64,000 bases of DNA from Pseudomonadota bacterium (GTDB taxonomy: Bacteria; Pseudomonadota; Alphaproteobacteria; Azospirillales; Azospirillaceae): the NCBI GenBank assembly GCA_023411035.1, contig JAEYPE010000170.1:1-64000 (forward strand). The letters run 5' to 3'. Position 1 is the first letter of the stretch, and every line of letters begins with the position of its first letter. Of the stretch, positions 9,043-16,779 are shown piece by piece. The notes beneath the pieces were generated by a model, which searched no databases, was not told the origin of the DNA, and worked only from the letters and a program-made list of their open reading frames with translations. A program made the position numbers and the translations under genes.

Positions 9043-9930
9043 TTACTTGGCCCCCCCGGCGGTCCACGCCTCGCAGCAGGCTTTCGCCAGCGCGCGCACG
9101 CGGCCGATGTAGGCGGCGCGCTCCACGACGCTGATGACGCCGCGCGCGTCCAGCAGGTTGAAGAGGTGCGACGCCTTGATGCACTGGTCGTAGGCCGGCA
9201 GCGCCACGCCCTTGGCGATCAGCGACTGGCACTCCGCCTCGGCGTCCTTGAAATGCTGGAGCAGCATGTCGGTGTTGGCGTGCTCGAAATTGTGGGCCGA
9301 ATACTCGACCTCGGCGCGCTTGAACACGTCGCCGTACGTCACGCCCTGCCCGTTGAAGTCCAGGTCGTAGACATTCTCCACGCCCTGCACATACATGGCC
9401 AGACGCTCCAGCCCGTAGGTCAGCTCGACCGCGACCGGATCGCACTCGATGCCGCCGACCTGCTGGAAGTAGGTGTACTGGGTGACTTCCATGCCGTCGC
9501 ACCAGACCTCCCAGCCGAGGCCCCAGGCGCCCAGCGTCGGGCTTTCCCAGTCGTCCTCGACGAATCGGATGTCGTGAAGGGACGGGTCGATGCCCAGCAC
9601 CCGCAAGCTTTCCAGATACAGCTCCTGGGCGTTGGCGGGCGAGGGCTTCAGGATCACCTGATACTGGTAATAGTGCTGGAGCCGGTTCGGGTTCTCGCCG
9701 TAGCGGCCATCCTTCGGGCGGCGCGAGGGCTGCACGTAGGCCGCCTTCCACGGCTGCGGGCCGAGCGCGCGCAGCGTCGTCGCCGGGTGGAAGGTGCCGG
9801 CGCCCACCTCCATGTCGTAGGGCTGGAGGATCACGCAGCCCTGCTCCGACCAGAACTGGTGGAGCTTGAGGATCAGGGCCTGAAAGGACAGGCCGCGGCT
9901 GTCTTGGGAAGACCCGCTCTGGGAGGCCAT
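9043..9930 (-). CDS. glyQ: Glycine--tRNA ligase alpha subunit
   Basis: 295 residues, the catalytic class II core of the heterotetrameric glycyl-tRNA synthetase. Conserved blocks are [57 protein letters not shown] and the long [19 protein letters not shown] segment. It is first in the glyQS operon; TTGATT-17-TATCGT lies just upstream of the start. No unusual feature. Confidence 0.97.
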   Translation of the reverse strand: MASQSGSSQDSRGLSFQALILKLHQFWSEQGCVILQPYDMEVGAGTFHPATTLRALGPQPWKAAYVQPSRRPKDGRYGENPNRLQHYYQYQVILKPSPANAQELYLESLRVLGIDPSLHDIRFVEDDWESPTLGAWGLGWEVWCDGMEVTQYTYFQQVGGIECDPVAVELTYGLERLAMYVQGVENVYDLDFNGQGVTYGDVFKRAEVEYSAHNFEHANTDMLLQHFKDAEAECQSLIAKGVALPAYDQCIKASHLFNLLDARGVISVVERAAYIGRVRALAKACCEAWTAGGAK

Positions 9931-9968
9931 CGGCGGTCACTTATGATTGGTGTGGAAAAACGCGCCGC

Positions 9969-9997
9969 ACGATACGCGGCGGTATCCCCGGAATCAA
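9969..9997 (-). promoter_or_regulatory. Candidate glyQS promoter
   Basis: On the - strand, TTGATT (9997-9992) and TATCGT (9974-9969) are separated by 17 bases and lie 39 bases upstream of the glyQ ATG. The boxes and spacing fit a housekeeping promoter. Confidence 0.5.
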
Positions 9998-10019
9998 GCG
10001 CCCGCCAAGGTTTAAAGGT

Positions 10020-10289
10020 TCAGCGCCCGTAGGGGCAGGCCGGACGGCCGCAGGCCACGGCGGAACGCGGGGCAACATAGGCGCCGCATTCCGGGCACTT
10101 CTCCATGTCCTCCGCCGTCACCTGGGCCGCAGCCCCCCCGGCGGAGGAGCCGGACTTTCCCGCACCGCGCCGTTCGCGCTCGCGCAGGCGCTCCCGACCG
10201 ACCGCGCCGACACGGTTGTACCAGCGCCAACCGAACCACACGGCGCCGATCACCAGGATCAGGAACAGGATCTTGGAAAGACTGAACAT
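10020..10289 (-). CDS. Small membrane-anchored zinc-ribbon-like protein
   Basis: 89 residues. Residues 4-22 form a single N-terminal transmembrane helix; residues 24-50 are Arg-rich and basic. The C-terminus has CPECGAYV followed by ACGRPACPYGR, giving four cysteines that could bind zinc. It resembles the small uncharacterised proteins annotated as PP0621-like in proteobacteria. Its orientation matches glyQ, which starts 89 bases beyond its stop, but a promoter lies between them. Function is unknown. Confidence 0.65.
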   Translation of the reverse strand: MFSLSKILFLILVIGAVWFGWRWYNRVGAVGRERLRERERRGAGKSGSSAGGAAAQVTAEDMEKCPECGAYVAPRSAVACGRPACPYGR

Positions 10290-10474
10290 GGCAGGGAGGA
10301 TTAGGGCCTGTGGGGTGGCGCGGTCAAGCGTGCCCTTTCACCCCCCAAAGGTTGGTCCGCCGAAAATGGCGCGAAATTCGAAAGAAGCGGCGGTCCGACG
10401 CAAAGAATCCTTGTCGTCCGCCGCGGAACCGGCACCTAATGGATGAAAACCCGGTGAAGAGGAGACGCAACCTC

Positions 10475-10702
10475 ATGAATGCCAGCGCCTATCCGGTCAT
10501 CGTCCGCCCCCGGCCCCCGGAACAGGGCGCCGGCTATGTGGCCGAGGTGCCCGACCTGCCGGGCTGCACCGCGGAAGGCGCCACCCCCGCCGACGCCAGT
10601 ACGGCGGCGCTTCAAGCCATAGCCGCCTGGATCGAGAACGCCCGCCGCAGCGGCGAGCCGGTCCCACCGCCGTCCGAACGCCTGCGCGAAGTCACCCAGT
10701 AA
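10475..10702 (+). CDS. HicB-like antitoxin-type protein (orphan)
   Basis: 75 residues with the HicB-type partial RNase H fold pattern: YPVIVRPRPP, GYVAEVPDLPGCTAEGATPADA and an amphipathic helix AALQAIAAWIE. HicB proteins normally pair with a small HicA RNA-binding toxin. No HicA-like ORF is seen on either side, so it is an orphan or serves another role. A strong ribosome site, AAGAGGAGA, lies 9 bases before the ATG. It lacks an added C-terminal DNA-binding domain. It converges on the S49 peptidase gene. Confidence 0.7.
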   Translation: MNASAYPVIVRPRPPEQGAGYVAEVPDLPGCTAEGATPADASTAALQAIAAWIENARRSGEPVPPPSERLREVTQ

Positions 10703-10710
10703 CGCCCGGC

Positions 10711-11589
10711 TCAGAGGCCGTAGCGCGACCACAGGGCGCGTTCCTCCACGGCGGCCAGCGCCGCCGCCGGAAGGTCCGCCGCGAGCCGGTCCAGCGCGCT
10801 TCCGCCCATCGGTGCCGCCACGCGGAAGCCCATGCGGCGGAACCAGCGCCGGTCGTCCTGCACCACGCGCAGCCGGACCTTCTCGCCGAACCGGCCGCGC
10901 AGGACGGTGCGCAGGTCGCCTATACCGTCGATCAGCCCCAGTTCCAGCGCGCGCCGTCCCGCCCAGAAGGCGCCGGAGAACAGTTCCTCCTCCGGCCCGA
11001 TCAGACGCGCGCCGCGGCGGTCGCGGACCATGGCCTTGAAGGCGTCGTGGATATCCAGTTGGATCGCCTTCAGATGGGCCACCCCGTCCTCCCGCTCCGG
11101 CGAGAAGGGGTCGAGCAGCACCTTCTTGTCCCCCGCGGTATAGAGCCGGCGTTCGATGCCGTAGCGCTGAATGAACTCGTGCGCGCCGAAGCCGGAGGAG
11201 ACCACTCCGATGGAGCCCAGGATGCTGCTTTCGTCCGCCCAGATCTCGTCCGCCGCGCAGGCCAGCCAGTAGCCGCCGGACGCCGCCGCGTCCTCGCAGA
11301 AGGCGAAGACCGGCACCTTCTTTTCGGTTGCGAGGTCGCGGATGCGCTTGGCGATCAGCGCCGACTGCACCGGCGATCCGCCGGGCGAGTTGACGACCAG
11401 CGCCACCGCCGCCTGCTTCTTCGGCGCGAAGGCGCGTTCGATCGACCCGGCCATCCCGGCCATGGTCAGACCCTGACGGAAGGCTCCGGCCTGACCGATG
11501 ATGCCGGACAGGCGGAGGACGGACACGATCGGCCCGGCGTCGCGCCAGGGGCCGAACGGGAGTTTGGCGAGCAGATTCGTCATGTTCAT
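10711..11589 (-). CDS. S49 family peptidase (SppA/SohB-like)
   Basis: 292 residues. The family uses a Ser-Lys dyad to cut signal peptides or membrane-protein fragments. The catalytic Ser is probably in AASGGYWLACAADEIWAD and the general-base Lys in TAGDKKVLLDPF. The NSPGGSP block and the GSIGVVSSGFG block are also typical. The N-terminus is short and only weakly hydrophobic, so it may be cytoplasmic or peripherally bound, unlike long SppA. The opening MNMTN offers two ATGs; 11589 is the outer one. It is the short, single-domain form. Confidence 0.85.
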   Translation of the reverse strand: MNMTNLLAKLPFGPWRDAGPIVSVLRLSGIIGQAGAFRQGLTMAGMAGSIERAFAPKKQAAVALVVNSPGGSPVQSALIAKRIRDLATEKKVPVFAFCEDAAASGGYWLACAADEIWADESSILGSIGVVSSGFGAHEFIQRYGIERRLYTAGDKKVLLDPFSPEREDGVAHLKAIQLDIHDAFKAMVRDRRGARLIGPEEELFSGAFWAGRRALELGLIDGIGDLRTVLRGRFGEKVRLRVVQDDRRWFRRMGFRVAAPMGGSALDRLAADLPAAALAAVEERALWSRYGL

Positions 11590-11634
11590 CGCCGGTTGAA
11601 ATGGTGGCGTTGAGGCTGGATTGAAAGCGCCGGC

Positions 11635-12372
11635 TTAAGCGATCAACGGTTCCATGTCGCGCAAAATCCGCTGCGCCTGCGCGCTGTAAGCGCCATCGGG
11701 ACCGTGCAGCTTCAGCCCGGCGCTGAAGCGTGCCGGCGACCGCCCCCCCTTTCTCGCCGCCAGCAGGATGCGGCGGGCTTCCTCCCCCGGCTTCGGCCAG
11801 AGCGGGACGAGCAGGAGGGAGCCGAATCGGGCGCCGTACAGGGCGGCCAGGATCTCGTCCACCCGGTCGGCCCGGTGGACCATGGTCAGCGTGCCGCGCG
11901 GCTTCAGCATGGCGGCGGCGAAGCGCACCCAGTTGGTCAGCCCCGCCTCCCCCTCCACGTTCGCGGCGGCCTTCCAGGGATCGGGCGGAAGACTGGCGGC
12001 CCCGGCGCGCAGATAGGGCGGGTTCATCATCACCCGGTCGAAGGTTCCGGGAACAAGCTCGGGCGGCGGGGCCAGCAGATCGCCGTCAAGGACGGTCACC
12101 CGGTCCTCCAAGCCGTTGAGGGCGGCGTTGCGCCGGGCAAAGTCCGCCGCCTCCGCGCGCTTCTCCAGCCCGACGACCGCCGCGCCCGGCACACGGACGG
12201 CGAGGCACAGCGCCGCCGCCCCGGTGCCGGTGCCGACATCCAGCACCCGTTCCCCCGGTTGCGCGGCGGTGACGGCGGCGAGAAGCACGGGGTCGATGGC
12301 GGCACGGTAGCCGGCCTGCGGTTGATGCAGGCGGACGCGGCCGTCCAGAAGCGTGTCGATGGGTTCGGTCAT
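11635..12372 (-). CDS. tRNA1(Val) adenine-N6 methyltransferase-like (TrmN6 family)
   Basis: 245 residues. AdoMet-dependent methyltransferase with DVGTGTGAAAL (motif I) and the N6-adenine signature NPPY in MMNPPYLRAG. The opening QPQAGYRAAIDPVLLAA matches the YfiC/TrmN6 family, which methylates A37 of tRNA-Val in E. coli; whether that is the target here is inference. The ATG at 12372 is chosen because the upstream extension (MCLCVFVV...) is encoded by a common intergenic repeat. Its stop lies 45 bases upstream of the S49 peptidase start in the same direction. Confidence 0.8.
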   Translation of the reverse strand: MTEPIDTLLDGRVRLHQPQAGYRAAIDPVLLAAVTAAQPGERVLDVGTGTGAAALCLAVRVPGAAVVGLEKRAEAADFARRNAALNGLEDRVTVLDGDLLAPPPELVPGTFDRVMMNPPYLRAGAASLPPDPWKAAANVEGEAGLTNWVRFAAAMLKPRGTLTMVHRADRVDEILAALYGARFGSLLLVPLWPKPGEEARRILLAARKGGRSPARFSAGLKLHGPDGAYSAQAQRILRDMEPLIA

Positions 12373-12396
12373 GCTGCGGATGGGCGAGGGAGGTTG

Positions 12397-12422
12397 AACC
12401 ACAAAGACACAGAGACACAAAG
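12397..12422. repeat. Dispersed intergenic motif rich in ACACAGAGACACAAAG
   Basis: An A/C-rich stretch beginning AACCACAAAGACAC, followed by AGAGACACAAAG. This short motif recurs in intergenic DNA of many unrelated bacterial genomes (general knowledge) and makes a spurious reading frame with HKDTETQR. It lies directly upstream of the TrmN6-like gene in the 207-base gap before the RTX gene. The rest of the gap shows no gene. Confidence 0.4.
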
Positions 12423-12579
12423 ATTTTCACAAAGGAATTCTTATCAGGACCACAGGTTCGTCCTGCGCCGATTCTCCGCCCGTCCGGAAGCCTCCCCGGC
12501 GGTCCTCCTGGGCGTTCCGGCTGATAACGCGGTTGGAGCCGTGCCGACGCCCGGCTCCATTCGTCTGTTTCCGGGACCG

Positions 12580-13284
12580 TTAAAGCGAAGACGTCACGTC
12601 GTTGAACCAGTAATACGATCCATTGACGTTCAGATACTCGATCCGCCCCGCTCCAGCCGCGCTGCCGCTCCAGTAATCGTCGACGACGATGTATTCCGAC
12701 ATCGCCGTATCCCCAGCGCGCCGAATGACCAAGTCGTTATTGTCATTCGTTGACCCGAAGGCTGTGGCCCTGAAGAATTGAAGGCCGCTCAGATTCGACA
12801 CGCCATTGATGCGCAGTTCGTCATAGCTGCCGCTGGAGTCGTAAATGTAGTCTTTCCCATCGCCATAGAACGTGAAGATATAGAAGTCGCTCTCGCCGCC
12901 GCCGAACAGAGTGTCGTCGCCAGCCCCGCCTGCCAGCACGTCGGACCCGGAATAGAGATCGTCGTCATCTCCCCAGAGTATATCATTGCCGGCATTGCCG
13001 TACAGCGTGTCGTTGTTGTTTCCACCCAGCAAATAATCGTTACCCTCCCCACCGGAGAGGAGATCGTTGTTGTCTTCGCCATACAGCGTGTCGGAACCGT
13101 TCCCCCCGTAAAGGGAATCGTTTCCGAACCAACCAAGCAACAGGTCGTTCCCATCTTCGCCGTCCAGGCGATCGTTGTCGGTATACCCCTCCAAGGTGTC
13201 GTTGCCGGCACCCCCGAATATGGTGTTTGGACCAGAGTAAGGCCCGATGTAATTGTTTCCGCTATCCCCATAGTAGGTGGCCAT
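12580..13284 (-). CDS. RTX (hemolysin-type) calcium-binding protein
   Basis: 234 residues. Residues ~10-135 are made of RTX nonapeptide repeats of the GGxGxDxLx type: FGGAGNDTLEG, YGGNGSDTLYG, SGGEGNDYLLG, YGNAGNDILWG, AGGAGDDTLFGG. These form calcium-bound beta-rolls in proteins exported by type I secretion. The last ~90 residues lack repeats and end in a small aromatic/Asp-rich region that could hold the uncleaved C-terminal secretion signal. There is no N-terminal signal peptide and no catalytic domain. GC content and codon choice are lower than in neighbours, which suggests transfer. AAGGAT precedes the ATG. No type I exporter genes lie in the window. Confidence 0.85.
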   Translation of the reverse strand: MATYYGDSGNNYIGPYSGPNTIFGGAGNDTLEGYTDNDRLDGEDGNDLLLGWFGNDSLYGGNGSDTLYGEDNNDLLSGGEGNDYLLGGNNNDTLYGNAGNDILWGDDDDLYSGSDVLAGGAGDDTLFGGGESDFYIFTFYGDGKDYIYDSSGSYDELRINGVSNLSGLQFFRATAFGSTNDNNDLVIRRAGDTAMSEYIVVDDYWSGSAAGAGRIEYLNVNGSYYWFNDVTSSL

Positions 13285-13356
13285 ATTTGGTATCCTTATT
13301 CTTGTGAATTTTCTCTTTTACAAGAGATAAACGAATGTGCACAAGAAATAGTAATC

Positions 13357-13385
13357 ATCAAATGCGTCAAGTTGACACATTTGAT
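13357..13385. promoter_or_regulatory. 29-bp palindrome, likely operator, in the RTX/unknown divergent region
   Basis: A near-perfect inverted repeat centred on 13371. The left arm is ATCAAATGCGTCAA and the right arm TTGACACATTTGAT, with one mismatched pair. The right arm includes TTGACA (13372-13377), and TAGTTA lies 17 bases further (13395-13400), so a + strand promoter may be embedded in it. A dimeric regulator covering the -35 would repress or activate this promoter. Confidence 0.5.
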
Positions 13386-13433
13386 ATACATACATAGTTA
13401 CACAATAGATTTATTCGGTTGACTGCTAACAAA

Positions 13434-13457
13434 TTGGTTAGTTTTCTAACTAACTAA
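13434..13457. promoter_or_regulatory. Second AT-rich palindrome in the same region
   Basis: Arms TTGGTTAGTT and AACTAACTAA with a 4-base TTCT centre and one G-T pair. It lies 49 bases right of the first palindrome. No strong T-tract follows, so an operator is likelier than a terminator. Together the two occupy the lowest-GC stretch of the window, 13285-13500, which otherwise holds no gene. Confidence 0.35.
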
Positions 13458-13624
13458 TATCTTGCGCAATCCACCCATAATGCGGCGGACAAGGCAATGA
13501 TTGCTGAGCGATACGGATGACACAAACCACGAATGCTTCACGTGCCTTTTCCTGCACACTTGCGGACGCCGCAAATCTCCTATAGCGTGCTATGTACGAC
13601 AACGATACCCGCGAGGAGGGTGCC

Positions 13625-14779
13625 ATGCCTGTGATTGGGAGCGGTTCCATACAGACGTCCGCATACGTCACCACCGAACATTGGAAACCTGTCTCGTCCG
13701 CTCCAGTCGCATCGGGAAGCGCCAAGACGGCGGGACAAACCGTCGACAACCTGTCCATGAGCAAACTGGGCCAGGCGCTCACCGGGAAGACGGCCGAGAT
13801 TTTCAAGCATCTCGACCCGAAGGCACGCAGCATGCTTGACGAGTTCGTCTCCTCCGGAAAGGCGAGCACCGACGATGTCGCGCGCGGCCTGCAGCAGCTT
13901 GCGGAATACGCAACGTTCAACCGTTACGTCGAGGAAACGCCGAACACGGCAGCCGAGGATCAAGCGTTCAAAAACGCCTATGCGAAGCATCCCGACCCGA
14001 AGGAGGCGTACAAGGTCATCAACCAGGTCGCCCAGGGCCGCAAAGCCGCGCACGATGCCTATGGGAGCGGCGAAATCAGCCACGATCAGTTGAGAGACCA
14101 GTTGAGGGAGGCCACCTCCGCCTTCGCCGCCTCCGATGCGTTCAAGGACAGCGGCGAGCCGGGCTTTACCGAGCTGTTCGGGGACGCCGCCGCCGCCGTC
14201 TTGAAGCGGAAGGAGGGTGAGTTTCTGACGCAGCAGCGAGCCAGCGGCGAATCCACGGGCGACGGCATCGGGTCGGAGGAAGGCTACAACGCCATGATGA
14301 AGCTGGGGGAACTCGGCTTCGACCAGACCGTCTTCAAGGACGCCTTCGTCAAGTACGCGCAAGCCGCCGATGTTCCGGGTCTGGGGCCGAAAGCCAAAGC
14401 GGCGGCACCGGAAACGGCGCCCCCCACCACCCCAGCACCGGCCACCGCCGCAGCAAGCGCGTCTCCGCAACCCCGGAGCGCCGAAAACGCCAAACCCGAA
14501 AGCGTCAAGACGGACAGCGCAAAGGCGGACAGCACCAAAGCCACGAACGATGCCGGAAACGCGCAGGCGGCGCTGTCCATGCTGCAATCGGCTCTCGCGG
14601 CAAGCGCCCAGAAGTCGGGGGGCATCGGCGGACTGGGGAGCGGCGTCCTGGGAAGCGGTGGACTGGGCGGTTCGCAGGGCGAGGGCGCCAGCACCCGCGA
14701 TGCCCTGGCCAACGGGCTGCTTGAAGCTCTCAAGGCGAGCGCCGGCAAGGCGAAGACGAACGACGCGCAGACCATCTGA
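13625..14779 (+). CDS. Unknown protein, Ala/Lys/Ser-rich, possibly secreted
   Basis: 384 residues; not recognised. Residues ~1-50 are Ser/Thr-rich and polar. Residues ~50-265 look helical and globular (repeated L-Q-x-L-A-E-Y, F-x-x-A-Y-A-K-H and D-x-L-R-x-Q-L-R-E-A patterns). Residues ~270-320 are a low-complexity Pro/Ala/Lys/Ser linker, and the end is Gly-rich with GGLGSGVLGSGGLGG. There is no signal peptide, no membrane helix and almost no cysteine. That composition is seen in proteins exported without an N-terminal signal, but this is inference. An excellent GAGGAGGG ribosome site precedes the ATG. It is divergent from the RTX gene, with two palindromes between, so the two may be co-regulated. 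Confidence 0.7.
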   Translation: MPVIGSGSIQTSAYVTTEHWKPVSSAPVASGSAKTAGQTVDNLSMSKLGQALTGKTAEIFKHLDPKARSMLDEFVSSGKASTDDVARGLQQLAEYATFNRYVEETPNTAAEDQAFKNAYAKHPDPKEAYKVINQVAQGRKAAHDAYGSGEISHDQLRDQLREATSAFAASDAFKDSGEPGFTELFGDAAAAVLKRKEGEFLTQQRASGESTGDGIGSEEGYNAMMKLGELGFDQTVFKDAFVKYAQAADVPGLGPKAKAAAPETAPPTTPAPATAAASASPQPRSAENAKPESVKTDSAKADSTKATNDAGNAQAALSMLQSALAASAQKSGGIGGLGSGVLGSGGLGGSQGEGASTRDALANGLLEALKASAGKAKTNDAQTI

Positions 14780-14871
14780 CAAGCGACGCGAGCAACTCTC
14801 CACGCAGGCACCGTGCCCCATGGCGCGGTGCCTGCGGGGCGTTTGGGAACAAGGCGACGAGGCGCCCTCCC

Positions 14872-15087
14872 TTACGCCCCCAACTCCTCCCCCGCATCGC
14901 GCAGCAGGCGGCAGGCGCGGGCGTGGTCGTCCTCGGCCACCATCAGGCGGCGGGGGATGGCGCCGATGGACCCTTCCAGGATGCTGGTGTGGGTGTCCAG
15001 AACGATCCCCTCGATTCCCGCGTCGGCCAGCAAGGCCAGAAGCCAGCTCAGGCGGACCGGATCGGTGGTGCGCAGCAGTTCCTTCAT
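14872..15087 (-). CDS. DUF2007 (putative signal-transducing) small protein
   Basis: 71 residues. It fits the DUF2007 pattern: an opening MKELLRTTDPVRLSWLLALLADAGI, then a strand pair with VLDTHTS and a C-terminal RLMVAEDDHARACRLLRDAG helix. The fold resembles a PII/ACT-like ferredoxin fold and the function is unknown. A longer frame runs upstream, but the ATG at 15087 gives the family's usual length. It is divergent from the polyprenyl synthase gene 110 bases away, a common pairing in alphaproteobacteria. Confidence 0.75.
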   Translation of the reverse strand: MKELLRTTDPVRLSWLLALLADAGIEGIVLDTHTSILEGSIGAIPRRLMVAEDDHARACRLLRDAGEELGA

Positions 15088-15197
15088 GAAATCCCGGCTG
15101 TTCCGTGTCCTTAAACGCCCTGCGGACTTGACCGAAGAGGCTAGGCCGTTATGCTCCCTGCCGGAAATCGTCACGTCAATCATCATTGGAGTCGACC

Positions 15198-16214
15198 TTG
15201 GCGGTCGTGACCAACCTCGAGCCGAAACGGCGGAAGTCCACCCCGCTCGACGATCTGACCGCCCTGGTGGCCGATGACCTGAGCGCGGTCAACGAGATCA
15301 TCGTCCAGCGGATGCACTCGTCGGTGGAGATGATCCCGCAGCTTGCCGGCTACATCATCGCCGCCGGCGGCAAGCGGCTGCGCCCCGTCCTCACCCTCGC
15401 CGCCGCCGACCTGTGCGGCTACAAGGGCGAGGATCACAAGATGCTGGCCGCGGTGGTGGAGTTCATCCACACCGCAACCCTGCTGCACGACGACGTCGTG
15501 GACGAGAGCGATCTGCGCCGCGGCCTCGCCTCGGCCAACGCGGTGTTCGGGAACAAGGCCAGCGTGCTGGTCGGCGACTTCCTGTTCTCCCGCAGCTTCG
15601 AGCTGATGGTCGAGGTCGGGTCGCTGGACGTGCTGGGCATCCTGTCCAAGGCATCCGCCGTGATCGCCGAGGGCGAGGTGCTCCAGCTCCGCACCACCAA
15701 CGATACCGAGACCAGCGAGCAGGCTTATCTGGAGGTCATCAAGGCCAAGACGGCGGAGCTGTTCGCCGCCGCCTGCCGCATCGGCGCCGTGGTGGCCGCC
15801 CGCCCGCAGGCGGAGGAGCTTGCGCTCTACGACTACGGCATGAATCTGGGGATCGCCTTCCAGCTCGTGGACGACGTGCTGGACTATTCGGCCTTCCAGG
15901 CGAAGCTGGGCAAGACGGTCGGCGACGACTTCCGCGAGGGTAAGATCACCCTGCCGGTCGTGCTGGCCTTCCGCCGCGGCAACGACGAGGAGCGGGCCTT
16001 CTGGCGCCGCACCATGGAGGAGTTGGACCAGAAGGACGGCGACCTGGAACACGCGCAGGAACTGATGGCCAAGCACAACGCGCTGAAGGACACGGTGGAG
16101 CGCGCGCGCCACTACGGCTCCATCGCGCGGGACTCGCTTGGCCTGTTCCCCGACACGCCGGTGAAGGCCGCCTTGCTGGAGGTGCTGGATTTCGTGATCG
16201 AGCGCGATTTCTAA
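15198..16214 (+). CDS. Polyprenyl diphosphate synthase (ubiquinone side chain)
   Basis: 338 residues. Trans-prenyltransferase with both Asp-rich motifs, LLHDDVVDESDLRRG and QLVDDVLDY, and the GGKRLRPVL substrate-binding block. It builds the long isoprenoid chain of ubiquinone; chain length (octa- or decaprenyl) cannot be read, though Azospirillum-like bacteria usually make Q10. The start is uncertain: TTG at 15198 follows GGAG with 6 bases spacing; TTG at 15186 and GTG at 15204 are alternatives. Downstream, two tRNA-Pro units follow on the same strand from their own promoters. Confidence 0.88.
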   Translation: MAVVTNLEPKRRKSTPLDDLTALVADDLSAVNEIIVQRMHSSVEMIPQLAGYIIAAGGKRLRPVLTLAAADLCGYKGEDHKMLAAVVEFIHTATLLHDDVVDESDLRRGLASANAVFGNKASVLVGDFLFSRSFELMVEVGSLDVLGILSKASAVIAEGEVLQLRTTNDTETSEQAYLEVIKAKTAELFAAACRIGAVVAARPQAEELALYDYGMNLGIAFQLVDDVLDYSAFQAKLGKTVGDDFREGKITLPVVLAFRRGNDEERAFWRRTMEELDQKDGDLEHAQELMAKHNALKDTVERARHYGSIARDSLGLFPDTPVKAALLEVLDFVIERDF

Positions 16215-16253
16215 GCGCACGGAACTTTTTCGCCGCGGGGGATGATTTTCACG

Positions 16254-16281
16254 TTGCAGCCCCCAGCTTGAGCAGCTATAT
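16254..16281 (+). promoter_or_regulatory. Promoter of first tRNA-Pro unit
   Basis: TTGCAG (16254-16259) and CTATAT (16276-16281), 16 bases apart, 42 bases before the tRNA. The same pair recurs upstream of the second copy. Confidence 0.65.
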
Positions 16282-16323
16282 ACGCGGCCCACGGTGACGC
16301 CGGCCACGGCGCCACCGACGGAC

Positions 16324-16400
16324 CGGAGAGTAGCTCAGCCTGGTAGAGCACTGCTTTCGGGAGGCAGGGGCCGGAGGTTCGAATCCTCTCTCTCCGACCA
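16324..16400 (+). tRNA. tRNA-Pro (CGG), copy 1
   Basis: 77 bases with an encoded CCA end. The acceptor stem is CGGAGAG/CTCTCCG with the C1-G72 pair and A73 typical of tRNA-Pro, the D-arm is GCTC/GAGC, and the anticodon loop TTCGGGA gives anticodon CGG (reads CCG). The T-arm contains TTCGAAT. The T stem has one G-T pair at its outer end. It is identical to the second copy at 16581. Confidence 0.95.
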
Positions 16401-16406
16401 GTACGC

Positions 16407-16445
16407 AAAGGGCCGATGCGGAAACGCATCGGCCCTTTCGCTTTT
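16407..16445 (+). terminator. Terminator of first tRNA-Pro
   Basis: Arms AAAGGGCCGATGCG and CGCATCGGCCCTTT around a GAAA loop (16421-16424), then TCGCTTTTC. A strong rho-independent terminator. Confidence 0.92.
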
Positions 16446-16509
16446 CCGGCCCAGCCATCGGCCGCCCTGCCCCGGCAAAAAAACATACCGCAAATGCCGC
16501 TTAATACCG

Positions 16510-16537
16510 TTGCAGCCGGCGGGCAAAGGGTCTATAC
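16510..16537 (+). promoter_or_regulatory. Promoter of second tRNA-Pro unit
   Basis: TTGCAG (16510-16515) and CTATAC (16532-16537), 16 bases apart. It is the duplicate of the promoter at 16254 with one changed base in the -10. Confidence 0.65.
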
Positions 16538-16580
16538 ACCCGGCCCACGGCGACGCTGGCAACGGCGGCACCGAATGGAC

Positions 16581-16657
16581 CGGAGAGTAGCTCAGCCTGG
16601 TAGAGCACTGCTTTCGGGAGGCAGGGGCCGGAGGTTCGAATCCTCTCTCTCCGACCA
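16581..16657 (+). tRNA. tRNA-Pro (CGG), copy 2
   Basis: 77 bases, identical to the copy at 16324 including the encoded CCA. It has its own promoter and terminator, so the two are separate transcription units made by tandem duplication with a period of about 257 bases. Confidence 0.95.
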
Positions 16658-16663
16658 GTACGC

Positions 16664-16705
16664 AAAAGGGCCGATGCGGCAACGCATCGGCCCTTTCGCT
16701 TTTTC
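16664..16705 (+). terminator. Terminator of second tRNA-Pro
   Basis: Arms AAAGGGCCGATGCG and CGCATCGGCCCTTT with a GCAA loop (16679-16682), then TCGCTTTTTC. The loop differs from copy 1 (GAAA), but both are stable tetraloops. Confidence 0.92.
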
Positions 16706-16779
16706 CCCTCCGGCGCCGCGGCACAGGCCGCGCTCCCGCCTGTTGTTCGTTCCAGACGAAACGTTCGGGGAGCGGACCC

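Noticed and set aside
12086..12430. - strand frame opening MKIFVSLCLCGS
   Set aside because: Its start is encoded by the ACACAGAGACACAAAG repeat and it runs out of frame through the TrmN6-like gene.
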